Assembly: GCA_018268515.1 (NCBI GenBank)
Contig: JAFDWK010000009.1
Span: 1-60,005 of the forward strand
Reading direction: 5' to 3'
DNA: 60,005 nucleotides
Source: Actinomycetota bacterium
GTDB taxonomy: Bacteria > Actinomycetota > Actinomycetes > Actinomycetales > Microbacteriaceae
Within the stretch, counting starts at the first letter, position 1. Each line of letters starts with the position of its first letter. The position numbers and the translations under genes were made by a program. Positions 9,557 to 18,334 of the stretch are shown piece by piece. The notes beneath the pieces were generated by a model. The model saw only the letters and a list, made by a program, of their open reading frames with translations. It was not told where the DNA came from and made no database searches.

Positions 9557-10860
9557 CCACGAGCCCGGCCGGGTCGATCGCCCCGCTCGCGCGCCGCGCG
9601 CTCGCCTGCCTCATCGACGGCGCGATCGCGGCCCTCATCATGATCGTCGGCTACGGTGCGACGCTCGCGACCGCGCTGCCGGGGCTCTCGCAGCAGAACA
9701 TCACGGCGCGCGCCGGCGGGCTGGTGCTCGGACTCGGTGCGACCCTGCTCGTGGCGCTGGTGTGGTTCATCGTCTTCTGCGTGATGCAGGGCGGCGGCGG
9801 ATCCGTCGGGATGCGCATCATGAAACTGCGCCTCGTGCGCGCCGACACCGGTGCACGACTCGGCTTCGGGCGCGCGCTGCTGCGCAACATCGTGTTCGGG
9901 CTGAGCACGGTGATCCTGGTCGGCTATTTCACTCCGCTGTTCGACGGATCCGGCCTGTTCCAGGGCTGGCACGACAAGGCGTCCGGTGCGATCGTGCTCG
10001 ACGTGCGCGGGGTCGCCGCCCCGGTCACGGCGGTCGCCGCGGTTTCGGAAGCACCGATGGCCGGCGCCGCCCCGATCACCGGCGCCGCCCCGATCACCGG
10101 CGGTGCCCCGCTCGCCGGCGCCGCCCCGGTCCAGGCCTGGGACGATCCCGATGACGCCACGGTGATGTCGCCTCCCCCTCGCCCGCTCGATCCAGTGCCG
10201 CCCGCGGCCGCGGCCGGGCCGCAGCCGATCGATGATCTCGCCGAGCACGCGATGATCACGATGGTGCCCGGGATCAGCCCCGCAGCGCCCGTGCCCGTAT
10301 CCGTCCCGACCCCGGTCACCGGCCCCGAGGTGGTGCCGCCCGCATCCGCGATCCCGGCCGCCGCGCCGCTGCCCGCCCCGCTGCCCCTACCGCTGCCCGC
10401 GCCGGCCGCGGAACAGCTGCCCGCGCCGGCCGCGGCCCCGCTGCCCGCGCCGGCCGCCGAACAGCTGCCCGCGCCGCTCACCGCCGTGCGGGATGCCGAG
10501 GACGACGACCCGGAGGACACCCGCATCAGCATCCCCGGTCATCGGCTGCTGTTCGTGTGGGACGACGGCACCCGGGCGATCGTGTCGGGGCGCACGGTGT
10601 TCGGCCGCAATCCCGCCGCCGAGCCGGGAGCCGCCGCGGTGGCCGTGCGCGATGAGACGCTGTCGCTGTCGAAGACGCATTTCGAGGCGGCGGCGGAGAA
10701 CGCCGGCGGCTGGGTGCGCGACCGGCATTCCACCAACGGCACCACCGTCGTGCGCGATGGCGTGCGCATCGCGTGCCCTGCGGGGGAGCGTGTGCGGATC
10801 CGCCTCGGCGACGCGATCGAGATCGGCGAGCGGATCGTGACGGTCGGGGGCTACACATGA
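9553..10860 (+). CDS. RDD-family membrane protein with C-terminal FHA domain
   Basis: 435 residues. Residues 1-145 form an RDD domain with three hydrophobic helices (RRALACLIDGAIAALI start, then GSVGMRIMKLRLV). Residues 146-325 are a low-complexity Ala/Pro linker with GAAPITG and LPAPAAEQ repeats. Residues 326-435 are an FHA domain with GR, SKTH and STNGT motifs, which in this family bind phosphothreonine peptides. The start overlaps the previous stop (ATGA) and the stop overlaps the phosphatase start. Likely a membrane receptor for proteins phosphorylated by the kinase encoded further along the operon; that role is inference. Confidence 0.9.
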   Translation: MTTSPAGSIAPLARRALACLIDGAIAALIMIVGYGATLATALPGLSQQNITARAGGLVLGLGATLLVALVWFIVFCVMQGGGGSVGMRIMKLRLVRADTGARLGFGRALLRNIVFGLSTVILVGYFTPLFDGSGLFQGWHDKASGAIVLDVRGVAAPVTAVAAVSEAPMAGAAPITGAAPITGGAPLAGAAPVQAWDDPDDATVMSPPPRPLDPVPPAAAAGPQPIDDLAEHAMITMVPGISPAAPVPVSVPTPVTGPEVVPPASAIPAAAPLPAPLPLPLPAPAAEQLPAPAAAPLPAPAAEQLPAPLTAVRDAEDDDPEDTRISIPGHRLLFVWDDGTRAIVSGRTVFGRNPAAEPGAAAVAVRDETLSLSKTHFEAAAENAGGWVRDRHSTNGTTVVRDGVRIACPAGERVRIRLGDAIEIGERIVTVGGYT

Positions 10861-11672
10861 TCGCGCCGATCGTCGTGCGCGTCGGCGCCGCCACCGATAC
10901 AGGGCTGAAGCGCGCGCACAACGAGGACGCGCATCTGGCCCAGGCCCCGCTGTTCCTGGTCGCCGACGGCATGGGCGGACACCAGGCCGGGGATCGCGCG
11001 AGCGCGACCGTGATCCGCGAGTTCCAGGCACTGCAGGGTCGCACGGCGCTCACCATCGACGACATCGGCTTCGCCCTCGCACATGCGCGAGCGGCGGTCG
11101 AGGCTATCGCTGAAGACGGCGCCCGTGCGGGCACCACGCTCAGCGGCGCGGCGATCGCGGAGGTCGACGGGGCAGGCTACTGGCTCACGATGAACATCGG
11201 CGACTCGCGCACCTATCGCTACGCGCACGGCGTGCTCGAGCAGATATCGGTCGATCATTCCGTGGTGCAGGAGCTCATCGACGCGGGCGAACTGACGGCG
11301 GGCGACGCGCAGCGCGATCGACGGCGCAACATCATCACCCGCGCGATCGGCGCGGGCAGCACCGGCGAGGCGGATTTCTGGATGATCCCCGCAGCCACGG
11401 GTGATCGGATCCTGATCTGCTCCGACGGGCTGAGCTCCGAGGTCGACGACCGGGAGCTGAGCGAGGTGCTCGCGGTCTTCGAGGATCCGCAGGTGGCCGC
11501 CGACCGCCTCGTCGCGCGTGCGCTCGAGCATGGCGGTCGCGACAACGTGACGGCCGTCGTCGTCGACGCGATCCACGTGAGCGCCCGTGCGGGTGGCGGG
11601 GCCGCGGCCGGTTTCGACGACATCGACTCGGATACGCGACCGCGTGCCGAGGCCATGGGAGGGATGCAGTGA
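10857..11672 (+). CDS. PP2C-family serine/threonine phosphatase
   Basis: A 271-residue PPM/PP2C phosphatase that would reverse Ser/Thr phosphorylation. The metal-binding motifs are complete: RAHNEDA (D24), [12 protein letters not shown], the GDSR motif (D116), [10 protein letters not shown] (D190) and [11 protein letters not shown] (D229). There is no membrane segment, so it is cytoplasmic. It is coupled by ATGA overlap to the RDD-FHA gene and by GTGATG overlap to the next FHA gene, and lies two genes before a Ser/Thr kinase. It is the obvious antagonist of that kinase. An in-frame start further upstream would run into the preceding coding region and is not favoured. Confidence 0.95.
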   Translation: MIAPIVVRVGAATDTGLKRAHNEDAHLAQAPLFLVADGMGGHQAGDRASATVIREFQALQGRTALTIDDIGFALAHARAAVEAIAEDGARAGTTLSGAAIAEVDGAGYWLTMNIGDSRTYRYAHGVLEQISVDHSVVQELIDAGELTAGDAQRDRRRNIITRAIGAGSTGEADFWMIPAATGDRILICSDGLSSEVDDRELSEVLAVFEDPQVAADRLVARALEHGGRDNVTAVVVDAIHVSARAGGGAAAGFDDIDSDTRPRAEAMGGMQ

Positions 11673-13114
11673 TGGGTGCGGTGTACGCGTCTGGCGATTG
11701 GTATCTGCTGGTCGGGCCCCGGGTCGTCGTGGCGCTGCCGCCGGATGCGCCGGCGGCGTTGATCGCGGCGCTCTGGGAGCGGGTCGGATCCGGGCACGAG
11801 GACTTCGCCGGCATCGTGGATGCGCTCACCGCGGCCGGCGGCGGGTCGTTCGCCGCGATCCCGCCGTTCGCGGCCATCGTGCGCGAGGGCGACGACGCCC
11901 GCATCGCGGTGCGCGGCCGGGTGACGGCGCGGCTGTTCGCGGGCGGAGAGCACGAGATCACCGGCGCGGAGGTGACGACCTGGTCCGAGCGGTATCTGGC
12001 CGGGGTGACCGGTGCGGAGCTGGTGCTGCAAGACGTCGTCACCGACGCGTCGCTCCCGATCGTGGCGGGCGTGGTCCGCGCGGCCACGGCCCGGTTCGGC
12101 GAACGCCCGGCGGCGCAGGTCGTGCCGGAGCCCGACGCAGCGCCCGACGCCGCGCCCGAGGTCGTGGCCGAGCCGGATCCGGAGCCTGAGGGCGTGCCGG
12201 ACTCCGCGTCCGTGCCGGAACCCGCGGTCTTCGCCGAGTTCGAGCCGGAGCCGGAACCCGAATTCGAGCCGGATCCGGAACCCGAGCCGGATCCAGCACC
12301 CGAGCCGGAACCGGATCTGGATCCCGAGCCCGAACCGGATCCCGTGAGCACGTTCACAGCCGCGCCGGAGTATTGGCGCCGGGACGAACCGGCTCCCGAG
12401 CCGGAGCCCGCGGACGACCCCGAGCCCGCGGTTGACGCAGCCCGCACGGATGACGACGAGCTCTTCGGCGATGCGGACGACCTCGACGACACCGTGATCT
12501 CCGTGCCGTCCTCGGTTCCCGCCGTTCCGCTCGCGGTCGCGTCCGCCGTCGAGACCACCGCAGTGTCGCCGCTCCTGGGCGGGCACACTCTCGACTTTCG
12601 TCCCCCGCGCGCAGCCACCCCGGACGAGGATGGGGCGGACGACGACGGCGATCACGACGGTGCCACGATCTCGCTCGCGCAGGCCCGCGCGCTGCGCGAC
12701 ACCGGATCCGACGACGCCCCGGTCTTCGCCTCGATCCCGACGCCGGCGACCCCGGTGGCCGCGGTGCGGACCGCGGCGCCGCGGATCCGCGTGTCGACGG
12801 GACAGGTGGTCGACCTCGACCGCATCGTCGTGATAGGCCGGCGTCCGCGCTCGACCCGCTCCAGCGGCACCACACTGCCGCACCTGGTGGCGGTCGACAG
12901 CCCGCAGCAGGACATCTCGCGCAGTCATCTGGAGATCCGTCCCGACTCCGACGCCGTCGTCGTGGTCGATCTGCACACCACGAACGGATCCACGCTGCTG
13001 CGGCCCGGCAGCGACCCGGTGCGGCTGCACCCGGGCGAGCCCACGATCGTCGTCACCGGTGATGTGATCGATCTGGGCGACGGGGTGACGGTCGCGTTCG
13101 AGGACCTGCCGTGA
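11669..13114 (+). CDS. FHA-domain protein with Pro/Glu-rich linker
   Basis: 481 residues. The N-terminal 150 residues form a compact domain ([18 protein letters not shown] onward) that I do not recognise. Residues about 151-228 are a striking Pro-Glu/Asp-Pro repeat region. A Thr/Asp-rich stretch follows, with DDTVIS-type sites that could be phosphorylated and bound by FHA domains. Residues 382-481 are an FHA domain ([20 protein letters not shown]). The start is GTG at 11669 or the adjacent ATG at 11672, overlapping the phosphatase stop. Probably a cytoplasmic substrate or adaptor of the neighbouring kinase. The DDTVIS motif resembles the phospho-Thr motif of GarA/FhaA-like proteins. Confidence 0.87.
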   Translation: MMGAVYASGDWYLLVGPRVVVALPPDAPAALIAALWERVGSGHEDFAGIVDALTAAGGGSFAAIPPFAAIVREGDDARIAVRGRVTARLFAGGEHEITGAEVTTWSERYLAGVTGAELVLQDVVTDASLPIVAGVVRAATARFGERPAAQVVPEPDAAPDAAPEVVAEPDPEPEGVPDSASVPEPAVFAEFEPEPEPEFEPDPEPEPDPAPEPEPDLDPEPEPDPVSTFTAAPEYWRRDEPAPEPEPADDPEPAVDAARTDDDELFGDADDLDDTVISVPSSVPAVPLAVASAVETTAVSPLLGGHTLDFRPPRAATPDEDGADDDGDHDGATISLAQARALRDTGSDDAPVFASIPTPATPVAAVRTAAPRIRVSTGQVVDLDRIVVIGRRPRSTRSSGTTLPHLVAVDSPQQDISRSHLEIRPDSDAVVVVDLHTTNGSTLLRPGSDPVRLHPGEPTIVVTGDVIDLGDGVTVAFEDLP

Positions 13115-14901
13115 GCCGGCCGCCGTCACCGCCGCCGCAGCTCGCGGGCTTCGACTTCATCGAACCGCTGGGCACGGGCGGCTTCGCCGACGTCTTCCTC
13201 TATGAGCAGCAGCAGCCGCGCCGGCGCGTGGCGGTGAAGGTGCTGCTCGCCGACCGCCTCGCCACCGGGGCGGCGCAGGAGTTCACCGACGAGGCGAACG
13301 TGATGGCGATGCTCTCGACGCATCCTGCGATCGTCACGATCTACCAGACCGGTGTCGCCGATGACGGGCGCCCGTACCTGGTGATGGAGTACTGCCCGCG
13401 GCCGAACCTGCAGCAGCGTGCCCGCAAGGAGCCGTTCACGGTCGCCGAGGCGCTGCGGGTCGGCGTGCAGGTCGCAGGCGCCGTCGAGACCGCGCACCGG
13501 GCCGGGGTGCTGCACCGCGACATCAAACCCGCCAACATCCTGGTCACCGCGTACAACCGCCCAGCGCTGACCGACTTCGGCATCGCGTCGACCACGGGCG
13601 CGGTCAACGAAGCGGCGGGCATGTCGATCCCGTGGTCGCCACCGGAGTCGTTCGGCGACCCGCCGCAGTCGAGCGCCCGCAGCGACGTGTACGCGCTCGC
13701 GGCGACGCTCTACTCGCTGCTCACTGGGCGCAGCCCGTTCGAGCGCGTCGGTCAGCGCAACAGCGGCGCGGATCTGATCGCGCGGATCGAGGCGGATCCG
13801 GTGCCGGCGCTCGGCCGCGCCGATGTGCCGGAGAGCCTCGTCCGCGCCCTCGACCGCGGGATGGCGAAGAACCCCGCGGACCGCTTCCCGAGCGCGGTCG
13901 CGTTCGCACGGGCGCTGCAGAAGATCCAGATCGAGCTGTCGCATTCGGTGACCGCGATCGACATCGTCGACGAGCACCAGGCCGACCTCGACCGCGATGA
14001 GGACGACGACGGCCTCACCCGGGTGCGCGAGGTCGTCAGCATCGATCCGAACCCCTCGGCGACGCGCCCGTCCGCCGCCACGCGTCCCGTGCAGGCGCCC
14101 ACGGATCCGGCGCTGCCGGGGCCGCGCTTCGACCCCCCGGCACCGGTGTCGACGTCCGCCGGGACTGAGGTCGACGCCACGGTCGTCAGCCCCCGCAGGG
14201 AGGCGATGATCGAGGTGCCGCGCGCACGGCCCGGCGACGATGACGCCACGCGCGTGCGCCCGCCGCAGGTCGTCGATCCCGAGCCCACGGCGATCCAGGC
14301 GCCCCCGACGGCCGTCGCGGCGCCCGCGCCTGCGATACCCGCGACCTTCGCACCACCGTCTCCGGCACACCCGGCCGCACCCTTCTCGGGCCTTGCCGCC
14401 GACAGCGTCGCACCCTCCGGTCCGTCCTTGGCGCAGCCGGCTCCGCCCTTCGCCGACGCCGAGCCCGACCCGGTGGCGACGCGCTCCCGTCGCGGCGCGC
14501 TGTGGGCCGTGCTGTCGGTCGCCGCGGTGCTGCTGCTGGCGGGCGGATCCGTGCTCGCGGTGAACCTCCTCAACGCGCAGGGCTCGAAGCCGAAGCCGGC
14601 GGCCTCGGCGACCGCGGATCCGCAGGATCCCCTTGCCGATACCGCCCCGGTTCCGAAGGACGTCACCGGCACGCCCGACGGAGCGGGTGGCGTGCACTTC
14701 ACCTGGACGAGCACCGGCGGCAAGGCGGGCGATGCGTTCCTCGTGCAGGTGGTCACCCTCGCCGGTGACGGCGAGATGACCAAGGTCGACGCCCCCGAGA
14801 TCACCGTGCCGGAGCAGCCTGGCGGCAAGACCTGCATCGATGTCGCGCTGCGGCGCGAGAACGGCTCGGCGTCCGCCCCGGTGCGGGGATGCACATCGTG
14901 A
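13111..14901 (+). CDS. Transmembrane serine/threonine protein kinase (PknB-like)
   Basis: A 596-residue Hanks-type kinase. The kinase domain spans about residues 10-270, with a glycine loop GTGGFADVF, catalytic Lys K43 (VAVKVL), [10 protein letters not shown] with D137, and DFGIA with D155. A Pro/Ala/Thr-rich juxtamembrane region follows, with several VSxD-type Thr sites. One membrane helix lies near residues 461-491. An extracellular C-terminal domain of about 100 residues resembles a fibronectin III sandwich rather than PASTA repeats. The GTG start overlaps the FHA-gene stop by four bases. It would phosphorylate the FHA proteins of the same operon, with the external domain perhaps sensing the surface protein; the latter is inference. 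Confidence 0.93.
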   Translation: MSRPPSPPPQLAGFDFIEPLGTGGFADVFLYEQQQPRRRVAVKVLLADRLATGAAQEFTDEANVMAMLSTHPAIVTIYQTGVADDGRPYLVMEYCPRPNLQQRARKEPFTVAEALRVGVQVAGAVETAHRAGVLHRDIKPANILVTAYNRPALTDFGIASTTGAVNEAAGMSIPWSPPESFGDPPQSSARSDVYALAATLYSLLTGRSPFERVGQRNSGADLIARIEADPVPALGRADVPESLVRALDRGMAKNPADRFPSAVAFARALQKIQIELSHSVTAIDIVDEHQADLDRDEDDDGLTRVREVVSIDPNPSATRPSAATRPVQAPTDPALPGPRFDPPAPVSTSAGTEVDATVVSPRREAMIEVPRARPGDDDATRVRPPQVVDPEPTAIQAPPTAVAAPAPAIPATFAPPSPAHPAAPFSGLAADSVAPSGPSLAQPAPPFADAEPDPVATRSRRGALWAVLSVAAVLLLAGGSVLAVNLLNAQGSKPKPAASATADPQDPLADTAPVPKDVTGTPDGAGGVHFTWTSTGGKAGDAFLVQVVTLAGDGEMTKVDAPEITVPEQPGGKTCIDVALRRENGSASAPVRGCTS

Positions 14902-15782
14902 CCGCGCACGAGCAGGATGAGACGGCGCCGGTCGCAGTGCCGCCGACCGGACTCGCGGCGCTGATGAATGAACCGCCGGCCGCGGAACCGTCTCGTGCGC
15001 CCACCGCGGAACCGTCCGAGGAAGTCCGCACCGCGGAACCATCCCTCGAGGCTCGCGACACCGCGCCCACCCCGACCAGCGTGACCGTCGAATTCGCGGG
15101 GGAGTACTTCCCGATCGGGCCCGGCGGGCGCTTCCTCGTCGGTCGTGAGGGCGACCTCGCCATCGACGACAACCTGTTCCTGCACCGGCACTTCCTCGAG
15201 ATCGCCGAGATCGGCGGACTGTGGTGGCTGGCCAACATCGGCAGCCGGTTGCAGGCGACCGTCACCGACGCCTCGGGCGGGGTGCAGGCGTGGCTGGCGC
15301 CGGGCGCACGGCTCCCGCTGGTCTTCGCGGTCACCACCGTGATCTTCTCGGCCGGCCCCACCACCTACGAGTTCACCGTGCACTCCACGCAGCCGACCTT
15401 CCGTGGCACGCATCGCGACGACGCGGTCACGGGGGAGTCGACGATCGGCGACGTGCCGCTCACGCTCAGCCAGAAGCAGCTGCTGCTCGCACTCGCCGAA
15501 CCGCTGCTGCGTCGGGACGGCACCGGGATGAGCGCGATCCCCTCGAGCACCGAGGCCGCGGCGCGCCTGGGCTGGACGGTCACGCGCTTCAACCGCAAGC
15601 TCGACAATGTGTGCGACAAGTTCGACCGCATCGGCGTGCCCGGCATGCGCGGCGGCGCCCGCGGGTCCGCCACGAACCGCCGCACTCGCCTCGTCGAGCA
15701 CGTGATCGCCTCGCGGCTCGTGGATCGGGCGGATCTGGTGCTGCTCGATGCGGTGGATGCTGATGCATCCGATGTCGACTGA
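14898..15782 (+). CDS. FHA domain protein with C-terminal helix-turn-helix region
   Basis: About 294 residues. An FHA-like beta sandwich covers roughly residues 60-165 (GRFLVGREGDL, an LHRHFLEI segment in place of SRxH, then LANIGS). The C-terminal third (LTLSQKQLLLALAEPLLR... AAARLGWTVTRFNRKLDNVCDKF) looks like a winged helix-turn-helix DNA-binding region. GTG at 14898 gives the same four-base overlap seen along the operon and has GGGGA at good spacing; ATG at 14889 is the alternative. It could convert phospho-Thr signalling into transcriptional control, but neither target nor binding is shown. Last gene of the operon, followed by a strong hairpin. Confidence 0.82.
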   Translation: MTAHEQDETAPVAVPPTGLAALMNEPPAAEPSRAPTAEPSEEVRTAEPSLEARDTAPTPTSVTVEFAGEYFPIGPGGRFLVGREGDLAIDDNLFLHRHFLEIAEIGGLWWLANIGSRLQATVTDASGGVQAWLAPGARLPLVFAVTTVIFSAGPTTYEFTVHSTQPTFRGTHRDDAVTGESTIGDVPLTLSQKQLLLALAEPLLRRDGTGMSAIPSSTEAAARLGWTVTRFNRKLDNVCDKFDRIGVPGMRGGARGSATNRRTRLVEHVIASRLVDRADLVLLDAVDADASDVD

Positions 15783-15787
15783 CGCCT

Positions 15788-15813
15788 CGCGATGGGGAGT
15801 TCTCCCCATCGCG
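15788..15813. terminator. Perfect 12-bp inverted repeat after the signalling operon
   Basis: CGCGATGGGGAG and its exact complement CTCCCCATCGCG are separated by TT, starting 6 bases after the stop of the FHA/HTH gene. There is no T-run, so it is either a Rho-independent-like hairpin lacking the U tract, typical of high-GC actinobacteria, or an operator for the toxin locus that starts about 80 bases further on. Confidence 0.55.
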
Positions 15814-15893
15814 CGCGCAGGGGGCGTCAGCATAGTGTTTCGGAGGCGACGGTGTCCGTCGTGTCGCGTGGTGCAGGAGGAGGGGTGGCGCGG

Positions 15894-16307
15894 GTGAGTG
15901 GTTTCTTCGATGGTCTGAGCGCGGACGAGGTGGCCGAGCGTCTGGCTCGCGATGTGGAGCGGGCGCAGCAGCGTGCGGTGGCGGCGTCGGCGGTGCGGGC
16001 GGAGATCGAGGCGGTGCGCGAGCGGGTGTCGTCGCCGCGGCGTGAGCTGTCGGTGGTGGTGGACGCGTCGGGGCGGTTGCTCGACGTGGCCTTGACGGAC
16101 GACGCGCTGCAGCTGAGCGCGGCCGCGCTGGGCCGGCTGCTGGTGGAGACGGCGGGGCGGGCGCAGCAGGCGGCGGGGGTGCGTGCGGGTCGGATCGCGG
16201 CGGATGCGTTCGGTGAGGATGATCCGGCGGTCGCGCATCTGCGTGGTGAGATCGACGCGCGTGCGTCGAAGGCGGATGGTCCTCTGGGCGGGATCGAGTA
16301 CCGCTGA
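15894..16307 (+). CDS. YbaB/EbfC-like protein of a type VII secretion toxin locus
   Basis: A 137-residue protein with an N-terminal coiled helix (FFDGLSADEVAERLARDVERAQQRA) and a central beta-rich core (RELSVVVDASGRLLDVALTDDALQL) typical of the YbaB/EbfC fold. In actinobacteria this fold is often encoded just before ESX/WXG100 proteins. The ribosome site AGGAGGAGGGG at 15875-15885 best fits GTG 15894; GTG 15885 is possible but too close. The stop overlaps the next ATG. Probably a chaperone-like or nucleoid-associated partner of the toxin; its role in such loci is unproven. Confidence 0.75.
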   Translation: MSGFFDGLSADEVAERLARDVERAQQRAVAASAVRAEIEAVRERVSSPRRELSVVVDASGRLLDVALTDDALQLSAAALGRLLVETAGRAQQAAGVRAGRIAADAFGEDDPAVAHLRGEIDARASKADGPLGGIEYR

Positions 16308-16636
16308 TGGGCGATCGGATCGCGTTGGATTTCGATGTCGCCCGGCAGCATGCGGCCCGCGTGGCCAGGGTCGCGTCGGATGTGCGGATGGCGCAGGACG
16401 CGGCGGGGTCGTTGAACCTGGCCGGCGGGGCGTTCGGGGTGATGTGCTCGTTCCTGGTGCCACCGGCGCTGTTGGTGTCGCAGGTCGCGGTGGGCACGAT
16501 CAGTTCGGTGTCGGCTCTGCTGGGGCGGGCGGAGTCGGAGTTCCTCGGCCTCGTGAGTGATTTCGAGGCGATGGAGGAGGACTTCTCCGCCCGGTACAAG
16601 CGGTTGCACGGTGAGGTGGACGGGGTGCGTCGGTGA
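16307..16636 (+). CDS. WXG100-like small helical protein
   Basis: 109 residues, almost entirely helical in appearance, with no signal peptide. Its size and position between a YbaB-like gene and a toxin match ESX/WXG100-superfamily partner proteins, although the classical W-x-G turn is not present: the turn region reads LAGGAFGVM. The C-terminal helix (EAMEEDFSARYKRLHGEVDGVRR) has a Y-x-x-x-(D/E)-like arrangement that could serve as a T7SS signal. It overlaps both neighbours (TGATG at the start, GTGA at the stop), so it is co-translated with the toxin. It most likely pairs with the toxin N-terminus for export. Confidence 0.7.
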   Translation: MGDRIALDFDVARQHAARVARVASDVRMAQDAAGSLNLAGGAFGVMCSFLVPPALLVSQVAVGTISSVSALLGRAESEFLGLVSDFEAMEEDFSARYKRLHGEVDGVRR

Positions 16637-17874
16637 CGCCGCACAATCCGCTGGTGGCGGGGCCGGTGAACACGACGAGCCCGTTGCAGGGTGCGTTCCT
16701 CTTGGAGGACGGCGAGGCGCTGGTCGCCGCGATCAAGTCCGGGGACTGGGTCGCGGGCGGGTTCGCGGCGTTCGGTGCGGTGATGGATACGATCGCGACG
16801 GTGTCGGATCCGCTGGGGTCGTTGATCGCGGCGGGGCTGGGCTGGCTGATGGAGCATCTGCAGCCGTTGAAGGGCTGGCTGAACGACCTGACCGGGGATT
16901 CGGGGGCTGTGGCGGGGTTCGCGCAGACGTGGACGAACGTGGGCACCCAGTTGCGGCAGTCGGCTCAGGACCTGGGTACGGTGCTGGGCGATCTGGATGC
17001 GGCTGATGGTGCGGCGGTGCGGGCGTATCTGGTGTTCCAGCGGGATGTGGTGGCGCATCTGCGGGGTGCGGCGTCGTGGGCGGATGGCATGGCTGCGGGC
17101 ATGCAGATGGCGTCGACGATCGTGCAGGTGGTGCATGATCTGGTGCGGGATTCGCTGGCGCAGCTGGTGGGGTCGTTGATCTCGTATGCGGCGGAGCTGG
17201 TGCTCACGGTGGGTTTGGCGACGCCGTTGGTGATCGAGCAGGCGTCGACGCGGGTGTCGGCGTTGGTGGGTCGGTTTGCGAAGAAGATCCCGGATCTGGT
17301 TGCTGCGGTCCGGAAGCTGGGTGAGCTGGTCGAGAAGCTGAGGGTGTTGTTCAAGCGGTTCGGCGACACCGCGGACGGTCTCCTCAAAGGCGGCAAGCAC
17401 GGCCCCGACGTCCCCAAGCATGGCCCGGACGGCCCTAAGCTCGGCCCGGATGGCGCGCCGGGAGCGCGTCCAGGTTTTCATGCCGATGGGACAGTAAATC
17501 CAGATGACTTTCGCACGCCCCGCGACGGCGCATATTACTGGTCGGGTATGTGGCCGCGTAAGGGGGATGAAGTTGCTGGAGAAATCGCTTCGCAGGGTAA
17601 TGCGACGACACTCGAGCAGTTGCTGGATGAGCGTGGCATTGAACTTCCCGAATGGGACGACACGAACCCGGCGACCGTGGCGACATGGACCCAAGTCTCT
17701 GAAGCCTATGCATCAGGAGCCGCCGGCACCGTCCACGCGGTACTGGGGGAGAACATCCGTCCCAACGCAGTATGGTGGGCGGAACTGGAGAGGCTTAAAG
17801 CCAATCCCAACGTGACCCAGGTGATCAAGGTCGATCCTGACACGCTTGTGAAGACTGTGATCTGGCCTGAATGA
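16633..17874 (+). CDS. Type VII-type polymorphic toxin with C-terminal ADP-ribosyl cyclase-like domain
   Basis: 413 residues. Residues 1-275 form the helical trafficking part (WVAGGFAAFGAVMDTIATVSDPLG, then a hydrophobic SLISYAAELVLTVGLATPLV stretch). Residues 257-280 are a His-Gly-Pro-Asp repeat linker. The remaining 125 residues are the variable toxin. It carries YYWSG with W303, TTLE with E328, a second W352 in ATWTQVSEAY, and E384 in WWAELERL. The order and spacing match the catalytic Trp, Glu, Trp and Glu of CD38/ADP-ribosyl cyclases. The expected activity is NAD(P) hydrolysis or cyclisation in a competitor cell. The reading frame is intact. Codon use changes at about 17460: more AT-rich codons in the toxin tip suggest module exchange. 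No T7SS core genes lie in the window. Confidence 0.75.
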   Translation: MTPHNPLVAGPVNTTSPLQGAFLLEDGEALVAAIKSGDWVAGGFAAFGAVMDTIATVSDPLGSLIAAGLGWLMEHLQPLKGWLNDLTGDSGAVAGFAQTWTNVGTQLRQSAQDLGTVLGDLDAADGAAVRAYLVFQRDVVAHLRGAASWADGMAAGMQMASTIVQVVHDLVRDSLAQLVGSLISYAAELVLTVGLATPLVIEQASTRVSALVGRFAKKIPDLVAAVRKLGELVEKLRVLFKRFGDTADGLLKGGKHGPDVPKHGPDGPKLGPDGAPGARPGFHADGTVNPDDFRTPRDGAYYWSGMWPRKGDEVAGEIASQGNATTLEQLLDERGIELPEWDDTNPATVATWTQVSEAYASGAAGTVHAVLGENIRPNAVWWAELERLKANPNVTQVIKVDPDTLVKTVIWPE

Positions 17875-18191
17875 GGATGCGAGAGGACGCCGTGGAAGAT
17901 CAGTTGTTGAGTCAGGCAGTCATCGTGTTCCTCGGGAAAGGGCGTTCGGCCTTCCCGAGAAGCGATGAACAGGCTGTCGTGCTTCTCGCAGAGAGTGCAC
18001 ATGCGGAAGGGCTCGTCGGGAGAGTTCGAACGGTCATCTCCGATCTGATGGCGGTAGAGGTCGATTGGTCGACGCACACGCTTTCCGAGGGGGGGGACGA
18101 GGCAGAGCGGGTCATGCGAGCAAGCCACCCGGAGCTGACTGCCGATGCCCTTGCGGCACTTCGCTGGATGTTCACGTACAACTGGCGATGA
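17871..18191 (+). CDS. Putative immunity protein for the ADP-ribosyl cyclase-like toxin
   Basis: A small acidic protein of 106 residues, with no signal peptide or membrane segment, starting in an ATGA overlap with the toxin stop. An alternative GTG at 17892, preceded by GAGAGGA, would give 99 residues (VEDQLLSQAVIVFLGKGRSAFP). I recognise no family. The position immediately after the toxin tip, the lower G+C that it shares with the tip, and the small acidic character are what is expected of a cognate cytosolic immunity protein. Function is inferred from context only. Confidence 0.65.
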   Translation: MRMREDAVEDQLLSQAVIVFLGKGRSAFPRSDEQAVVLLAESAHAEGLVGRVRTVISDLMAVEVDWSTHTLSEGGDEAERVMRASHPELTADALAALRWMFTYNWR

Positions 18192-18334
18192 AGCTCATCC
18201 GGTCTTCCGTGCCTGACCCAGCCTACGCAGGGGCCCTCGGCGGGCGGACCAAGGTGTGCAGAGGCACTCTGGGATCTTCCGGATCTTGCAGAGTGCGGGC
18301 GCCGGTTTGGATTCCCGCGGGCGTGAACGCGTGA

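Noticed and set aside
15589-17694. Minus-strand open frame of 701 residues across the toxin locus
   Set aside because: Arg/His/Pro-rich antisense shadow of GC-rich coding DNA; the plus-strand genes have ribosome sites, overlaps and protein families.
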